The position numbers and the translations under genes are program-made. Below are positions 36,418-46,096 of a DNA stretch of 64,000 nt, in pieces. Below the pieces are notes generated by a model, which saw nothing but the letters and a program-made list of their open reading frames with translations, did no database searches and had not been told where the DNA came from. This DNA is from Acidimicrobiia bacterium. GTDB taxonomy: Bacteria > Actinomycetota > Acidimicrobiia > Spongiisociales > Spongiisociaceae. Positions within the stretch are counted from its first letter, which is position 1; each line of letters starts with the position of its first letter. The stretch is taken from NCBI GenBank assembly GCA_009841105.1, contig VXMM01000048.1, positions 19,209 through 83,208 on the forward strand, given 5' to 3'.

Positions 36418-39117
36418 TTAATGGTCTGCGCGCCAGGGCTCGACCGCATCGGGGTCGACGGCGTAGCGATCGATCGCTGCCGCCACCGCCCCCGGATCGA
36501 CCCCGCCGGTCCCTGCCAGTTGGGACAGGACCGCTACCACCACGTTCGGGCCGTCCACTTCGTAGAACCGGCGGAGGTCCTCACGGGCATCCGAGCGTCC
36601 GAAACCGTCCGTGCCGAGCGACGTGTATGAACCGGGTATCCAGCGGGAGACCTGATCGGGAACCGCCCGCATGTAGTCCGTCACCGCCACCACCGGGCCG
36701 CCAACAGCGCCGAGACGCTCGGTGACCAGCGGGGTTCGGGGCGCCCGGTGGGGATGCAGACGGTTCCACCGCTCCACCGCGATGGCATCGTCCCTTAGCC
36801 GCCCGTACGAGGTCACGCTCCACAGCTCCGCCCCCACCCCGTAGCGTTCGGCCAGCTCGTCGCGGGCCCACCGGGCGGCGCTGTGACTCGGCCCGGAGAA
36901 CAGGATCGTCGCCCCGCGCTCCAAGCCTTCGGGTACTCCGGCAAACCGGTACATACCGCTGACTATCCCCTCCCTGGCGCCGTCGGGCATGGGCGGCTGG
37001 GCATAGTTCTCGTTGTAGATGGTGAGGTAGAAGATGACGTCGTCCTGATCGACGCACATGCGGTGGAGGCCATGCTCGACGATGACCGCGAGCTCGTAGG
37101 CGAACGCCGGGTCGTAGCTGACCACCGCCGGGTTGGTGGAGGCAAGGATCAGGCTGTGCCCGTCCTGGTGCTGGAGGCCCTCTCCTGCCAGGGTGGTACG
37201 GCCGGCGGTCCCGCCCATCAGGAATCCCCGGGCCCGGGCGTCAGCGGCCTGCCAGATGAGATCCCCCACCCGCTGGAACCCGAACATCGAGTAGAAGGTG
37301 AAGAACGGAACGGTCATCACGCCGCGGTCGGCGTAGGAAGTGCCCGAAGCGATGAAGCTGCACATCGACCCCGCCTCGGTGATGCCCTCCTCCAGGATCT
37401 GGCCGTCCTGGGACTCCTTGTATGACAGGAGCAGCGCCGCGTCGATCGGCTCGTACTTCTGCCCTCCCGAGGCATAGATCTTCAGTTCACGGAACAGCCC
37501 GTCCATGCCGAAGGTGCGGGCCTCGTCGGGGACGATGGGCACCACCCTCTCCCCGAAGGCCTCGTCCCTGGCCAGACCCCGGAGCAGCCGCACGAAGGCC
37601 GAGGTGGTGGAGACCTCGTAGTTACCCGTACCTTCGTGGAACTCGTCATAGATCGAGGGGTCGGGCAACTCGATCTGCCGCCTGACCCGCACCGTCCGGA
37701 AGGGCAGCATCCCGTTGAGCGCCTTCCGCCGGTCCATCATGTACTGGTACTCGGGAGCGTCTCTCGCGAACCGGCAGTAGGGGAGGTCCCGTCCGTCCTC
37801 AAGCTGCTCCGCCGGGATGTCCTCCTGGAGGCTGAGGCGCTCCCGGAGATCCCGGAACTGCTCGTTGGACATCTTCTTGATCTGATGGGTGGCGTTGCGC
37901 CCCTCGATGTCCGGGCCCAGCGTCCAGCCCTTGATGGTCTTGGCGAGGATCACGGTTGGAGCGCCGGTCTGCTCGGTGGCGGCCTTGTAGGCGGCGTAAA
38001 GCTTCTTGTAGTCGTGGCCGCCTCGGGGCAGCTTCTCGAGTTGGCGGTCGGTCAGGTGCTCCACCATGCGCCGCAACCGGGGATCAGGTCCGAAGAACTC
38101 CTCCCGGATCTGGGCCCCGGGTAGCGACTTCAGGCGCTGGTAGGCGCCGTCGACCGTCTCGTTCATCTTCTCTACGAGCACACCGTCCACGTCGTTGGCT
38201 ACCAGCCCGTCCCAACCCCACCCCCAAATCACCTTGATCACGTTCCATCCCGCACCCCGGAACACCGCCTCGAGCTCCTGGATGATCTTGCCGTTGCCCC
38301 GCACCGGACCGTCGAGGCGTTGCAGGTTGCAGTTGACCACCCAGATCAGGTTGTCCAGCTGCTCCCGGGCGGCCAGCGAGATGGACCCGAGTGTCTCCGG
38401 CTCGTCGCACTCGCCGTCGCCGATGAAGCACCACACCCGCGACTCGGCGGTGTCATCGAGACCCCGGTTGTGGAGGTATCGGTTGAAGCGCGCCTGGTAG
38501 ATGGAGGCGATCGGTCCGAGACCCATGGAGACGGTCGGATACTCCCAGAAGTCGGGCATGAGCCGGGGGTGCGGGTAGGACGACAGGCCCTTCGGCGACA
38601 GCTCGCGGCGGAAGTTGTCCAGGTGCTCCTTGTCGAGGCGCCGCTCGAGGAAGGCCCGGGCGTAGATTCCAGGAGCGGCATGACCCTGTATGTACACATG
38701 GTCGCCGGGCTGCCCTTCCGCCTTGCCCCGGAAGAAGTGGTTGAAGCCGACCTCGTACTGGGCCGCCGACGATGCGAACGTGGAGAGATGCCCACCGATC
38801 CCCTCGACGGCCTTGTTGGCCTTGACCACCATCACGGCCGCGTTCCAGCGGATGAAGCGCCTGATCCGCTTCTCCAGGTATTCGTCACCGGGGAACCAGG
38901 CCTGCTCCTCGGCGGGGATGGTGTTGACGTAGGGTGTGGAGACGGTCGGCGGGTATGCGACCCCCATCTCCCGGGCACGGTTGAGCAGGGTACGAACCAG
39001 GAAGCGGGCCCGGGCCTCACCCCGGAATTCGACCACCGCCTCCAGGGAGTCGAGCCACTCCTGGGTCTCCTCCGGATCGATGTCTGGTAACTGCCGGAAG
39101 AACCCGTCAATCTTCAA
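36418..39117 (-). CDS. aceE: pyruvate dehydrogenase E1 component (homodimeric)
   Basis: The TPP-dependent decarboxylase of the pyruvate dehydrogenase complex (899 residues, full length). The TPP motif begins GDGECDEPETLG and ends NCNLQ. The N-terminal DIDPEETQEWLDSLE and the block HQDGHSLILASTNP are classic for the AceE type used by actinobacteria and gamma-proteobacteria. Start is TTG 39117 (MKIDGFF), with AGGGAG about eight bases upstream. No E2 or E3 gene is adjacent. Confidence 0.95.
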   Translation of the reverse strand: MKIDGFFRQLPDIDPEETQEWLDSLEAVVEFRGEARARFLVRTLLNRAREMGVAYPPTVSTPYVNTIPAEEQAWFPGDEYLEKRIRRFIRWNAAVMVVKANKAVEGIGGHLSTFASSAAQYEVGFNHFFRGKAEGQPGDHVYIQGHAAPGIYARAFLERRLDKEHLDNFRRELSPKGLSSYPHPRLMPDFWEYPTVSMGLGPIASIYQARFNRYLHNRGLDDTAESRVWCFIGDGECDEPETLGSISLAAREQLDNLIWVVNCNLQRLDGPVRGNGKIIQELEAVFRGAGWNVIKVIWGWGWDGLVANDVDGVLVEKMNETVDGAYQRLKSLPGAQIREEFFGPDPRLRRMVEHLTDRQLEKLPRGGHDYKKLYAAYKAATEQTGAPTVILAKTIKGWTLGPDIEGRNATHQIKKMSNEQFRDLRERLSLQEDIPAEQLEDGRDLPYCRFARDAPEYQYMMDRRKALNGMLPFRTVRVRRQIELPDPSIYDEFHEGTGNYEVSTTSAFVRLLRGLARDEAFGERVVPIVPDEARTFGMDGLFRELKIYASGGQKYEPIDAALLLSYKESQDGQILEEGITEAGSMCSFIASGTSYADRGVMTVPFFTFYSMFGFQRVGDLIWQAADARARGFLMGGTAGRTTLAGEGLQHQDGHSLILASTNPAVVSYDPAFAYELAVIVEHGLHRMCVDQDDVIFYLTIYNENYAQPPMPDGAREGIVSGMYRFAGVPEGLERGATILFSGPSHSAARWARDELAERYGVGAELWSVTSYGRLRDDAIAVERWNRLHPHRAPRTPLVTERLGAVGGPVVAVTDYMRAVPDQVSRWIPGSYTSLGTDGFGRSDAREDLRRFYEVDGPNVVVAVLSQLAGTGGVDPGAVAAAIDRYAVDPDAVEPWRADH

Positions 39118-39243
39118 ACGCCCACGCTCCCTTCACGGTCCGTGACCCCACCAACTCTATCGGGGTCGGAACCATGTTGAACCCGGTATCCGCGCTCCGA
39201 GCGGGCGCGGTCGTCTTGGAAGTGCTCCCAGGAGGCCGGTAGC

Positions 39244-40425
39244 GTGGCGATCATGAGTTTCTGGCGCCTGGATCCAGATGTGATCCACCTCAATCACGGT
39301 TCCTTCGGAGCCACGCCCGGACCCGTCCTGGAGGAACAACGGCGCCTCCGGGAAGCCATGGAGTCCAACCCGACCAGGTGGTTCCTGGCGGATTACCAGC
39401 CCGCTCTCGACGAGGCTCGATCGAAGGTGGCGGGTTTCGTGGGAACGGATCCGGCCGGGCTGGCATTCGTCAACAACGCCACCGAAGGAGTGAACTCGGT
39501 GCTCCGGTCGCTGGAAGCCGACCTGAAGCCCGGCGACGAGATCGTGGTTACCGACCACGAATACAACGCCTGCCGTAATGCGGCGATGGTGACGGCGGCC
39601 CGTACCGGCGCCCGGGTGGTGCCTGCCGCTATCCCCTTTCCGCTGCAATCAGCCCGGGAGGTCACCGACAGCATCCTCGATGTGGTCATGGACCGGACCC
39701 GCCTGCTCATGGTCGATGCGGTGACTTCTCCGACCGCTCTCGTCTTCCCGCTGGAGGAGATCGTGGCGGCGCTGGAGCCGGAGGTCCAGGTGTTGGTGGA
39801 TGCGGCGCACGCGCCCGGCATGATCGACTTCGATCTGACCGCCCTCGGCGCCTCCTACGTCACTGCCAACTGCCACAAGTGGATGTGCGCCCCCAAGGGC
39901 TCCGCCATCCTGTACGTGCGGGAAGACCGCCGGGACCGCATCTACCCGGCGGTGATCAGCCATGGCTACAACGGGGGCTGGCCGGCGGAGGGCGGGCATC
40001 TCCACACCCAGTTCGACTGGACAGGCACCGACGACCCGACCGCCTGGTTGGCAACCCCGGCCGCGCTGGATGCGATGGCGGGGCTCCAGCCGGACGGATG
40101 GGACGGCATCAGGCGGTCCAACCGGGAACTGTGCCTGGCAGGGCGGGACATGTTGATCGAACTCCTGGACACCGAGACGCCCGCGCCGGATTCGATGATC
40201 GGAGCGATCGCATCCGTTCCGCTGCCCCGCACACCTTCGGAGGGCGGGACCATCTTCAACCCCCTAATGAAGACCCTCCGAGATCGGTGGCACATCGAGG
40301 TGATGGTGATGAGTTGGCCGGACCCCTCCGCCAGCTTGCTGCGCATTTCCACCCAGCAGTACAACTCGATCGAGGATCTCGAGCGGCTGGTAGAGGCGGT
40401 GGCCGCCGAATTGGACAAATGCTGA
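39244..40425 (+). CDS. class V aminotransferase-fold PLP enzyme (isopenicillin N epimerase-like)
   Basis: A 393-residue PLP enzyme. The N-terminus HLNHGSFGATPGPVLE matches isopenicillin N epimerase/ergothioneine lyase relatives. The cofactor Asp is in LVDAAHAPGM and the Schiff-base Lys in TANCHKWMCAPKGSA. GGAGG at 39231-39235 supports GTG 39244 over ATG 39253. It may be a C-S lyase or epimerase of an amino acid; there is no clear operon partner. Confidence 0.83.
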   Translation: MAIMSFWRLDPDVIHLNHGSFGATPGPVLEEQRRLREAMESNPTRWFLADYQPALDEARSKVAGFVGTDPAGLAFVNNATEGVNSVLRSLEADLKPGDEIVVTDHEYNACRNAAMVTAARTGARVVPAAIPFPLQSAREVTDSILDVVMDRTRLLMVDAVTSPTALVFPLEEIVAALEPEVQVLVDAAHAPGMIDFDLTALGASYVTANCHKWMCAPKGSAILYVREDRRDRIYPAVISHGYNGGWPAEGGHLHTQFDWTGTDDPTAWLATPAALDAMAGLQPDGWDGIRRSNRELCLAGRDMLIELLDTETPAPDSMIGAIASVPLPRTPSEGGTIFNPLMKTLRDRWHIEVMVMSWPDPSASLLRISTQQYNSIEDLERLVEAVAAELDKC

Positions 40426-40490
40426 GGCGGCTGCCGTAGCCTCGCTGACACAACAGACTGGCGGGCACCGGCCTGTGCCTCACCGTATGT

Positions 40491-41372
40491 TCAGGACCCC
40501 TGGTGGACCGGCGCCACCCCGCGTCGGATCACCATCGTCACGGCGCCCAGGACGACCATACCGCCGATCACCACCCAGACAGTGGGTCGTTCGTCCAGCA
40601 AGAGCCAGCCGATGAGCGCGGAGAGGGGCGGCGTGGCGTAGAGCGCAGACGACACGACGGCGGCCGGAGCTCCCACCATCGCCCGCCCCCACAGGACGAA
40701 GCCCAGGGCGGAGCCGCACACCCCCAGGTAAATGAAGGAAAGCAACGAGTCCCACGGGGCGTCGGCAACCTGACCCGGAGCACCGAGCAGCAGCGGCAGC
40801 GAGGTGACGGCACCTACCCACATCGACCAGGAGGCCACTTGAAGAGGGCTGTACCGGGCGACCAGGGACTTTGCGAGCACGTTGTATAGCGCGTGAGCGA
40901 AGGCGGCGACCAGCAGCAGAAGGCTGGACCCGCCGATATCGAGACCGCCGCCTTGACCGAGGATCACCAACGCCGCCCCAGGGAACGCCAGCAGAAGGCC
41001 CGACCATCCCCAAACTGTCAGGCGCTCCCCGATCATCGGACCTGACAGCACCGCCACGAAGATCGGGGTCAGGGCGATCAGGATGGCGGCGGAGGCCGAC
41101 TCCACGTCTTGGAGGCCGATGTAGAGGATGGCCAGATAGAAGGTCATGCCGACTAGCCCGGCTCCGACGACCCGCAGCCGGTCGCCTCGGTCGGGAAGGC
41201 CGACGCGGCGGGGCAACGCGATGACCGAAAGGGCCAGGGCGGCGACCACCAGACGGAGCCCGGAAAGGTGCAGCGGGTCGAAGTGGCGTAGACCCACCCT
41301 GGCGACCGGATAGGAGAACGACCAGATCAGGATGGCGGCGAATGCAGCCACCATGGCCGACCGGTAAGCCAT
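40491..41372 (-). CDS. EamA/DMT family transporter
   Basis: A 293-residue ten-helix transporter with two EamA repeats (ILIALTPIFVAVLSGPMIGER, and LYATPPLSALIGWLLLDERP in the second half). It is distinct in sequence from the other two EamA proteins here. It lies 11 bases before mca on the same strand but without overlap. Substrate unknown. Confidence 0.85.
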   Translation of the reverse strand: MAYRSAMVAAFAAILIWSFSYPVARVGLRHFDPLHLSGLRLVVAALALSVIALPRRVGLPDRGDRLRVVGAGLVGMTFYLAILYIGLQDVESASAAILIALTPIFVAVLSGPMIGERLTVWGWSGLLLAFPGAALVILGQGGGLDIGGSSLLLLVAAFAHALYNVLAKSLVARYSPLQVASWSMWVGAVTSLPLLLGAPGQVADAPWDSLLSFIYLGVCGSALGFVLWGRAMVGAPAAVVSSALYATPPLSALIGWLLLDERPTVWVVIGGMVVLGAVTMVIRRGVAPVHQGS

Positions 41373-41383
41373 ACCAGGCCAGG

Positions 41384-42253
41384 CTAACTGGCCGTCACCC
41401 GCCGCCCGTCTCGGAGTGCCTCGAACAGGTCTGTCTCCCGGAAGGGGGCGTCCACCCTCGAGTGGACACGCTGGAAAGCCTCGATGCCCAGCACGTTCGG
41501 CACGTCCTTTTCGGGAACCTGCAGCATGAACCAGTCCTCAGGAATCTGGGTGCGGTGAGCTCGTAGGGCGGCAACTTTCTTGTCGATCCAGCGCCTCACG
41601 TCGACCAGCGTGGTGATGTCCTCATCCGGGGTACCCCAGCCTTCCGATTCCTTAGCTTCCTCCTCCGTGATCAGGCCGGCCTCGAGCCGGGCCATGGTCA
41701 TCACCCGAACGCGGGAGCGCGGCCAGGTGCTCATGTAGAGCTTGGCCGGTCTCCAGACTTCGTCACCCTCCTCGAGCGGGAACCGGCCGGTGTCCTCGGC
41801 CCCGAAGTAGGCAGCCATACCGACCCGGTGGACCTGGATGTGGTCGGGATGTCCATAACCGCCGAACGGGTCGTAGATGGTCATCACGTCCGGGCGGTGC
41901 CGGCGGATGTGATTGATGAGGCGGGCGGTGGCCTCCGTGAAGTCTGCCTGCCAGAAGCAGTCCGGGTGATCGTTGGGATCAGATCCCATCATGCCCGAGT
42001 CCCGGTATCCGAGAAAGTGGTGCTGCGAGACGCCGAGGATCGAAACAGACTCGGCCATCTCTTGCGCCCGCACCTCCACCAGACGAGTCCGGATCTCGTC
42101 GGGATCGTCGTAGTTGTGGACCTCACCCTCGCAGCCGTCGGTGGCTGTGACCACCACCACGTGCTCACCGGCCTCCGCGTACCGCGCCAGGACGCCGCCC
42201 GTCGAAGTGACCTCGTCGTCAGGATGGGCGTGGAAGGCAAGCAGCCCGGACAT
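41384..42253 (-). CDS. mca: mycothiol S-conjugate amidase
   Basis: A zinc amidase (289 residues) of the PIG-L fold that cleaves mycothiol S-conjugates during detoxification. The zinc motif HAHPDDE is at residues 7-13, with GHPDH later as the second site. Length and the segments FLGYRDSGMMG and YDPFGGYGHPDHIQVH favour Mca over MshB deacetylase. ATG 42253 begins MSGLLAFHAHPDDE; the upstream frame is not coding-like. A marker of actinobacteria. Confidence 0.9.
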   Translation of the reverse strand: MSGLLAFHAHPDDEVTSTGGVLARYAEAGEHVVVVTATDGCEGEVHNYDDPDEIRTRLVEVRAQEMAESVSILGVSQHHFLGYRDSGMMGSDPNDHPDCFWQADFTEATARLINHIRRHRPDVMTIYDPFGGYGHPDHIQVHRVGMAAYFGAEDTGRFPLEEGDEVWRPAKLYMSTWPRSRVRVMTMARLEAGLITEEEAKESEGWGTPDEDITTLVDVRRWIDKKVAALRAHRTQIPEDWFMLQVPEKDVPNVLGIEAFQRVHSRVDAPFRETDLFEALRDGRRVTAS

Positions 42254-42540
42254 GCGCAGTCTCCGGTGGTTAGACGGCGGGTGATTCCGACCGGGAAGGA
42301 TAGATGGATCCGCCAGTGTCCACGCCCACACCTCAACTGTCCACCGCAGTCAGACCCGGCGTTCGGTGGGGCTTGCGAGCTCCAACCAAAGGGATTCCGC
42401 CGGCCGGATGAACCGGGCAGATGGTTACGGACGGCCGTCGGTCTTGAGCCGCCCGCCGCTGCGGGAGTTAGCCGAGACCCTTGAGGCTCATCGGTCGGCT
42501 CGCTCAAGCCACCAGACGAAGGACTCGGTGTCGCTGAGCG

Positions 42541-42975
42541 TTGAGCCGTCACGAGGTGACCGTTCTCGCGGCCCATCAACTCGCCGAGCTTTGCCGGAGC
42601 CATTCCCGGACACCACAGGGACTGGCTGACTACCGCTTCATCTTCGATATCCCCGGAGAAGCCGATCTCACGGAGTTGAACAAACGCGCCGCGGAGACCG
42701 AACGCCTGCGCGTATTCGCAGCGGAAATCTGCCGGGAACTGGCAGACCGGGGTCACAGGTTGGGGTATCACACCGCTAGGGACCTCCGGATGGTCCTGTC
42801 TCAACCAAACGAAGGCATGATCCAGTCCGTGCTCGACGCCGTGGCCAGCCCGTTGGTAGGTGCCATCCAGGGCAATCCTCAGAAAGGATATGTCCTAGCC
42901 ACCGATCCAAGCGTGACGCAACGCCGCCTCGCCCTCCTCGGCAAGGAACTCACGGGCACCGAGCCAACTCCGTAG
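42541..42975 (+). CDS. hypothetical protein, possible fragment
   Basis: An open frame of up to 144 codons beginning at TTG. The first 30 residues look non-coding, but from LADYRFIFDI onward it reads like real protein, with helices (LRVFAAEICRELADRG) and the stretch SVLDAVASPLVGAIQGNP. I do not recognise the family. Without a convincing start or SD, it may be the 3' remnant of a longer gene. It lies in a small accessory pocket between mca and moaA. Confidence 0.45.
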   Translation: MSRHEVTVLAAHQLAELCRSHSRTPQGLADYRFIFDIPGEADLTELNKRAAETERLRVFAAEICRELADRGHRLGYHTARDLRMVLSQPNEGMIQSVLDAVASPLVGAIQGNPQKGYVLATDPSVTQRRLALLGKELTGTEPTP

Positions 42976-43008
42976 GCAGATCAGCCTGCTAGTCGTGGAT
43001 TTGCGGTG

Positions 43009-43209
43009 TCAAACGGTTTCGAACTGCAGGGAAGAAAGGTTCGGCACGGTGGAACGCTCGGAGAGGTTCAACATCTCAACGCCCACAACTTCGTTGCGCC
43101 GGTTGTAGTCGAACACCACTCCCGGAGAGACCTCCTCAGATCCGACAATCGGAGTCTCGTCGAGACGTAGGTAGAGGGCGTCGGCCGCCCTGTCGACGCT
43201 GAGTTTCAT
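43009..43209 (-). CDS. DUF2283 family protein
   Basis: A 66-residue protein opening MKLSVDRAADALYLRLDE, the hallmark of DUF2283, followed by VSPGVVFDYNRRNEVVGVEML. ATG 43209 is chosen because the domain begins there. DUF2283 genes are often found in candidate toxin-antitoxin pairs, but no partner toxin family is recognised here. A related gene lies just upstream. Confidence 0.75.
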   Translation of the reverse strand: MKLSVDRAADALYLRLDETPIVGSEEVSPGVVFDYNRRNEVVGVEMLNLSERSTVPNLSSLQFETV

Positions 43210-43253
43210 AGCATGCCTCTCATTCTGCGATCGGCGGCGCGGCAGCGAGGGAG

Positions 43254-43517
43254 TCACATGATGATGGTCGAGCCCGGCGTACCGTCGTAGGGTCTAGTCT
43301 GGCTGAGGGCCTGGCGGATGAGGTCCTGGTCGTCGGGGTGTATGCCCTCCAGTGAGATTCCGTTGCTCGCCCAGAGAAACTCGTAGGCGACCGCCGTGCC
43401 CACCTCGTCGACATAAAGAATGCGGCTGCTGTCCAGGCGACGGCCACCACGTTCTTCGCGATCAGGCCGCACGGTCACGTATATGAGATCCCCTTCAGGG
43501 TCATACGTAACTTTCAT
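43254..43517 (-). CDS. DUF2283-like protein
   Basis: An 87-residue protein starting MKVTYDPEGDLIYVTVRPD, a divergent DUF2283 opening, then ILYVDEVGTAVAYEFL and a longer tail (GISLEGIHPDDQDLIRQAL). It precedes the shorter DUF2283 gene by 44 bases on the same strand, so the two may be an ancient duplication or a two-component module. Function unknown. Confidence 0.65.
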   Translation of the reverse strand: MKVTYDPEGDLIYVTVRPDREERGGRRLDSSRILYVDEVGTAVAYEFLWASNGISLEGIHPDDQDLIRQALSQTRPYDGTPGSTIIM

Positions 43518-43549
43518 CGGACGTCCCGTATCGGTCTACCCAGCATGAG

Positions 43550-44557
43550 TTAGCCGCCTATATAGCTCATTTCTATCTTTGGCAGGGCTACGGTGGCCTC
43601 GGAGCGGATCTCCGAGTAGCGATCGTCCCGGGCCGTCCAGATCTGCTGGATGGTGCGGACTATCTCCTCCTCATCCGCTCCGGATCGCAGAATTTGGCGG
43701 AAGTCGGTGCCCTTGACGGCGAATAGGCACGTGTAGAGCTGTCCTTCGGCCGAGATCCGGGCCCTCGTACACGTTCCGCAGAAGGGCTGGGTAACCGAGG
43801 CGATGAAGCCGATCTCGCCGGCGCCGTCCACATACCGCCAGCGCCTGGCCACCTCGCCCCGGTAGTTGGGAGCCACCGGCTCGATCGGGAACTCGGCGTC
43901 GATGGTCCGGATCAGCTCGGCGGCCGGTACCACGTCGTCCATCCGCCATCCGTTGGTGGCGCCCACATCCATGTACTCGATGAAGCGGAGAATGTGGCCG
44001 GTGCCCCTGAAGTGGCGCGCCATGTCCACCACCCCACCGTCGTTTACTCCCCTCTTGACGACGGCGTTCACCTTGACGGGGAGGCCCGCCGCCGATGCCG
44101 TCTCGATCCCGTCCAACACGGCCGCCACCGGGAAGCCCACGTCGTTCATAGCCATGAAGGTGGCCTCGTCCATGGAGTCGAGCGAGACCGTGACCCGGGC
44201 CAACCCGGCCGCGACCAGCCCCTCGGCCTTGCGGGCCAGCAACGAGCCGTTGGTGGTGAGGGTCACTTCGCAGCTGGTGGCGCCGGCGAGCATGGCGACC
44301 AGTTTCTCGATGCCCCTGCGCAATAGGGGTTCACCACCGGTAAGCCGTATCTTCTGCACCCCCAGTTGCTCGAAGGCGCGGGCGAGGACGACTATTTCTT
44401 CGAAGCTCAGCAGCAGGTCGCGCTTCAGGAACACATATTCCCGGTTGAAGATCTCGGCCGGCATGCAGTAGCGGCACCGGAAGTTGCACCTGTCCGTCAC
44501 CGAGAGCCGAAGGTCACGAACGGGACGCCCCCTGGTATCCACCACCGCTGGAGTCAT
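43550..44557 (-). CDS. moaA: GTP 3',8-cyclase (molybdenum cofactor synthesis)
   Basis: A radical SAM enzyme (335 residues) performing the first step of molybdopterin synthesis. The SAM cluster C-x3-C-x2-C is in [13 protein letters not shown] (about residues 24-36). The second [4Fe-4S] site near the C-terminus is [11 protein letters not shown] with a third Cys in LYTCLF. It ends in the functionally important Gly-Gly. It stands alone: no moaC, moeA or other moa genes are adjacent. Confidence 0.95.
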   Translation of the reverse strand: MTPAVVDTRGRPVRDLRLSVTDRCNFRCRYCMPAEIFNREYVFLKRDLLLSFEEIVVLARAFEQLGVQKIRLTGGEPLLRRGIEKLVAMLAGATSCEVTLTTNGSLLARKAEGLVAAGLARVTVSLDSMDEATFMAMNDVGFPVAAVLDGIETASAAGLPVKVNAVVKRGVNDGGVVDMARHFRGTGHILRFIEYMDVGATNGWRMDDVVPAAELIRTIDAEFPIEPVAPNYRGEVARRWRYVDGAGEIGFIASVTQPFCGTCTRARISAEGQLYTCLFAVKGTDFRQILRSGADEEEIVRTIQQIWTARDDRYSEIRSEATVALPKIEMSYIGG

Positions 44558-44692
44558 CCAGACAGCTTAATGGTGGCCCGGACTTCCCGAACATCTCAAG
44601 CTCGACTGGTGGGCATGGTGCAGAATGAGAAAAAAGGTCTCGGATTGCTCCAGTGGTTCAGCAATTGTTTACACTAGATTGGCCGCTGATCC

Positions 44693-45145
44693 ATGTTGTT
44701 CAGGATAACAAGTCGCAGCTACCGCTGCTACATGACCGGAAGGTGGTTCAGGACGCGTTCGAGAGCCCGAAGGCTCGGCGATGAGTCCGGCGCCGCCGCC
44801 ATCGAGACACTCATGGCGATGGGCATGGCCCTGATCACGATTGCCTTCCTGATGAACGGCCTGCTGATGCTCTACACCCGCTCGGTGATCCAGTACGCCG
44901 CCGACTCTGGCGCTCGCGCCGGTGCTCTCTCCGGCGGGACTGAACGGATCTGCGAGGAAGCCGCGGCGGGGATCATCGCCGGCCTGGCCAACATCTACCA
45001 GTACTCCACCGCGGTGGATTGCGACCGCAGAGAGGCACTCACGACAGTCCAGATCGCCGCCCGGCTCCGGCCGGTCTTCCCGTCGCTAGGACCCTCCTGG
45101 AGCTTCACGATGCGCGCCACCAGCGTGACCGAGCCGGTCCCGTGA
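44693..45145 (+). CDS. TadE-like pilus assembly protein
   Basis: A 150-residue minor-pilin-like protein. A basic N-terminus precedes the TadE opening DESGAAAIETLMAMGMALIT, one hydrophobic helix, then an extracytoplasmic domain with two cysteines. Start is ATG 44693; ATG 44732 is an alternative. It is the first of three genes with four-base overlaps, all of TadE/TadG type. Confidence 0.75.
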   Translation: MLFRITSRSYRCYMTGRWFRTRSRARRLGDESGAAAIETLMAMGMALITIAFLMNGLLMLYTRSVIQYAADSGARAGALSGGTERICEEAAAGIIAGLANIYQYSTAVDCDRREALTTVQIAARLRPVFPSLGPSWSFTMRATSVTEPVP

Positions 45146-45591
45146 CACGCCCGGCCGACCTCTGGTCGCGGATAGCGGGCGAACGCGGCATGGGCGCCAT
45201 CGACCTGGTCCTCGTGTCTGCGTTCATCCTGATCCCGTTCGCCATGCTGCTGCTCAGCTTCCCGATCCGGATGGAATACCGTTCCATGGCGGACGCCGCT
45301 GCCAGGGAGGCGGTACGGGCCTGCGCCACCGCCTTCGATCCGGCGACAGGACAGGAGCGTGCCGAGGCCGTAGCCCGCCAGGTCCTGGGCGAGCGGGGCC
45401 CGGCTCCCGGCGCGACCGTCGTCTCGATCGACTGCCGGAGCGCCTGGGCGCCTGGCGGGGTGGTGAGTGCCCGCGTCTCACTGGATGTGCCGGTCATTGA
45501 CGTGATGGGGATCTGGACGGTGGGCTGGTGGACCATCACGAGCAGCTACCGGGAACAGATGGAGCCGTACCGGAGTATCCCGAGCCCATGA
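45142..45591 (+). CDS. TadE/TadG-like pseudopilin
   Basis: A 149-residue protein with one N-terminal membrane helix (GMGAIDLVLVSAFILIPFAM) followed by SFPIRMEYRSMADAAAREAV, the helix typical of TadE proteins. Start GTG 45142 overlaps the stop of the previous gene (GTGA); the longer frame upstream is a shadow of it. Predicted to be anchored in the membrane and face outward. Confidence 0.7.
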   Translation: MTRPADLWSRIAGERGMGAIDLVLVSAFILIPFAMLLLSFPIRMEYRSMADAAAREAVRACATAFDPATGQERAEAVARQVLGERGPAPGATVVSIDCRSAWAPGGVVSARVSLDVPVIDVMGIWTVGWWTITSSYREQMEPYRSIPSP

Positions 45592-46034
45592 GGCGCCGGG
45601 TGGCGGAGGCCGGTCGGTGCGGGCCGGCCGATGATCGGGGCGCCGTGGTCCTCTGGAGCCTGGGGTTGTTGCTCATGCTGTTCTTCGCGGGTGGCCTGGC
45701 CCTCGACCTGTGGCGGGTGCTCTCCCGGCACGGCACCCTGAGCGGCATCGCCTACAAGTCGGCCGTGGCCGGGGCCGCTCAGGTGATCGAATCCGATCTC
45801 TACCAGAACAGGTTGGTGCTCGATCCTGATCTGGCCGAGGAGGCCGCCCTCCGGTTCGCCGAGGACCAGCCGGACTGGAACGCCTCGATGAACCTGACGC
45901 CTGAAGCGAGCGAGTCCGAGATCGTAGTGGAGATAACCGAGACGGTCCCGCTGACCCTGATGCGAATGTTCGCGCCCGCCGGAGGGATCACGGTCACCGT
46001 GACGGCCCGCGCCTCCCCGGCGGAGTTCCAGTAA
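45588..46034 (+). CDS. TadG-like membrane protein
   Basis: A 148-residue protein: DDRGAVVLWSLGLLLMLFFAG gives the single membrane helix, then ALDLWRVLSRHGTLSGIAYKSAVAGA matches TadG-like helices. Start ATG 45588 overlaps the previous stop (ATGA). It is third in the coupled trio. No TadA ATPase, TadB/C platform or prepilin peptidase is in the window. Confidence 0.65.
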   Translation: MRRRVAEAGRCGPADDRGAVVLWSLGLLLMLFFAGGLALDLWRVLSRHGTLSGIAYKSAVAGAAQVIESDLYQNRLVLDPDLAEEAALRFAEDQPDWNASMNLTPEASESEIVVEITETVPLTLMRMFAPAGGITVTVTARASPAEFQ

Positions 46035-46096
46035 TCACCTGTCAAACCAGGTAACCGCGTCTACATTTTGCATCTACCCGTAGAGATGAGGAGATC

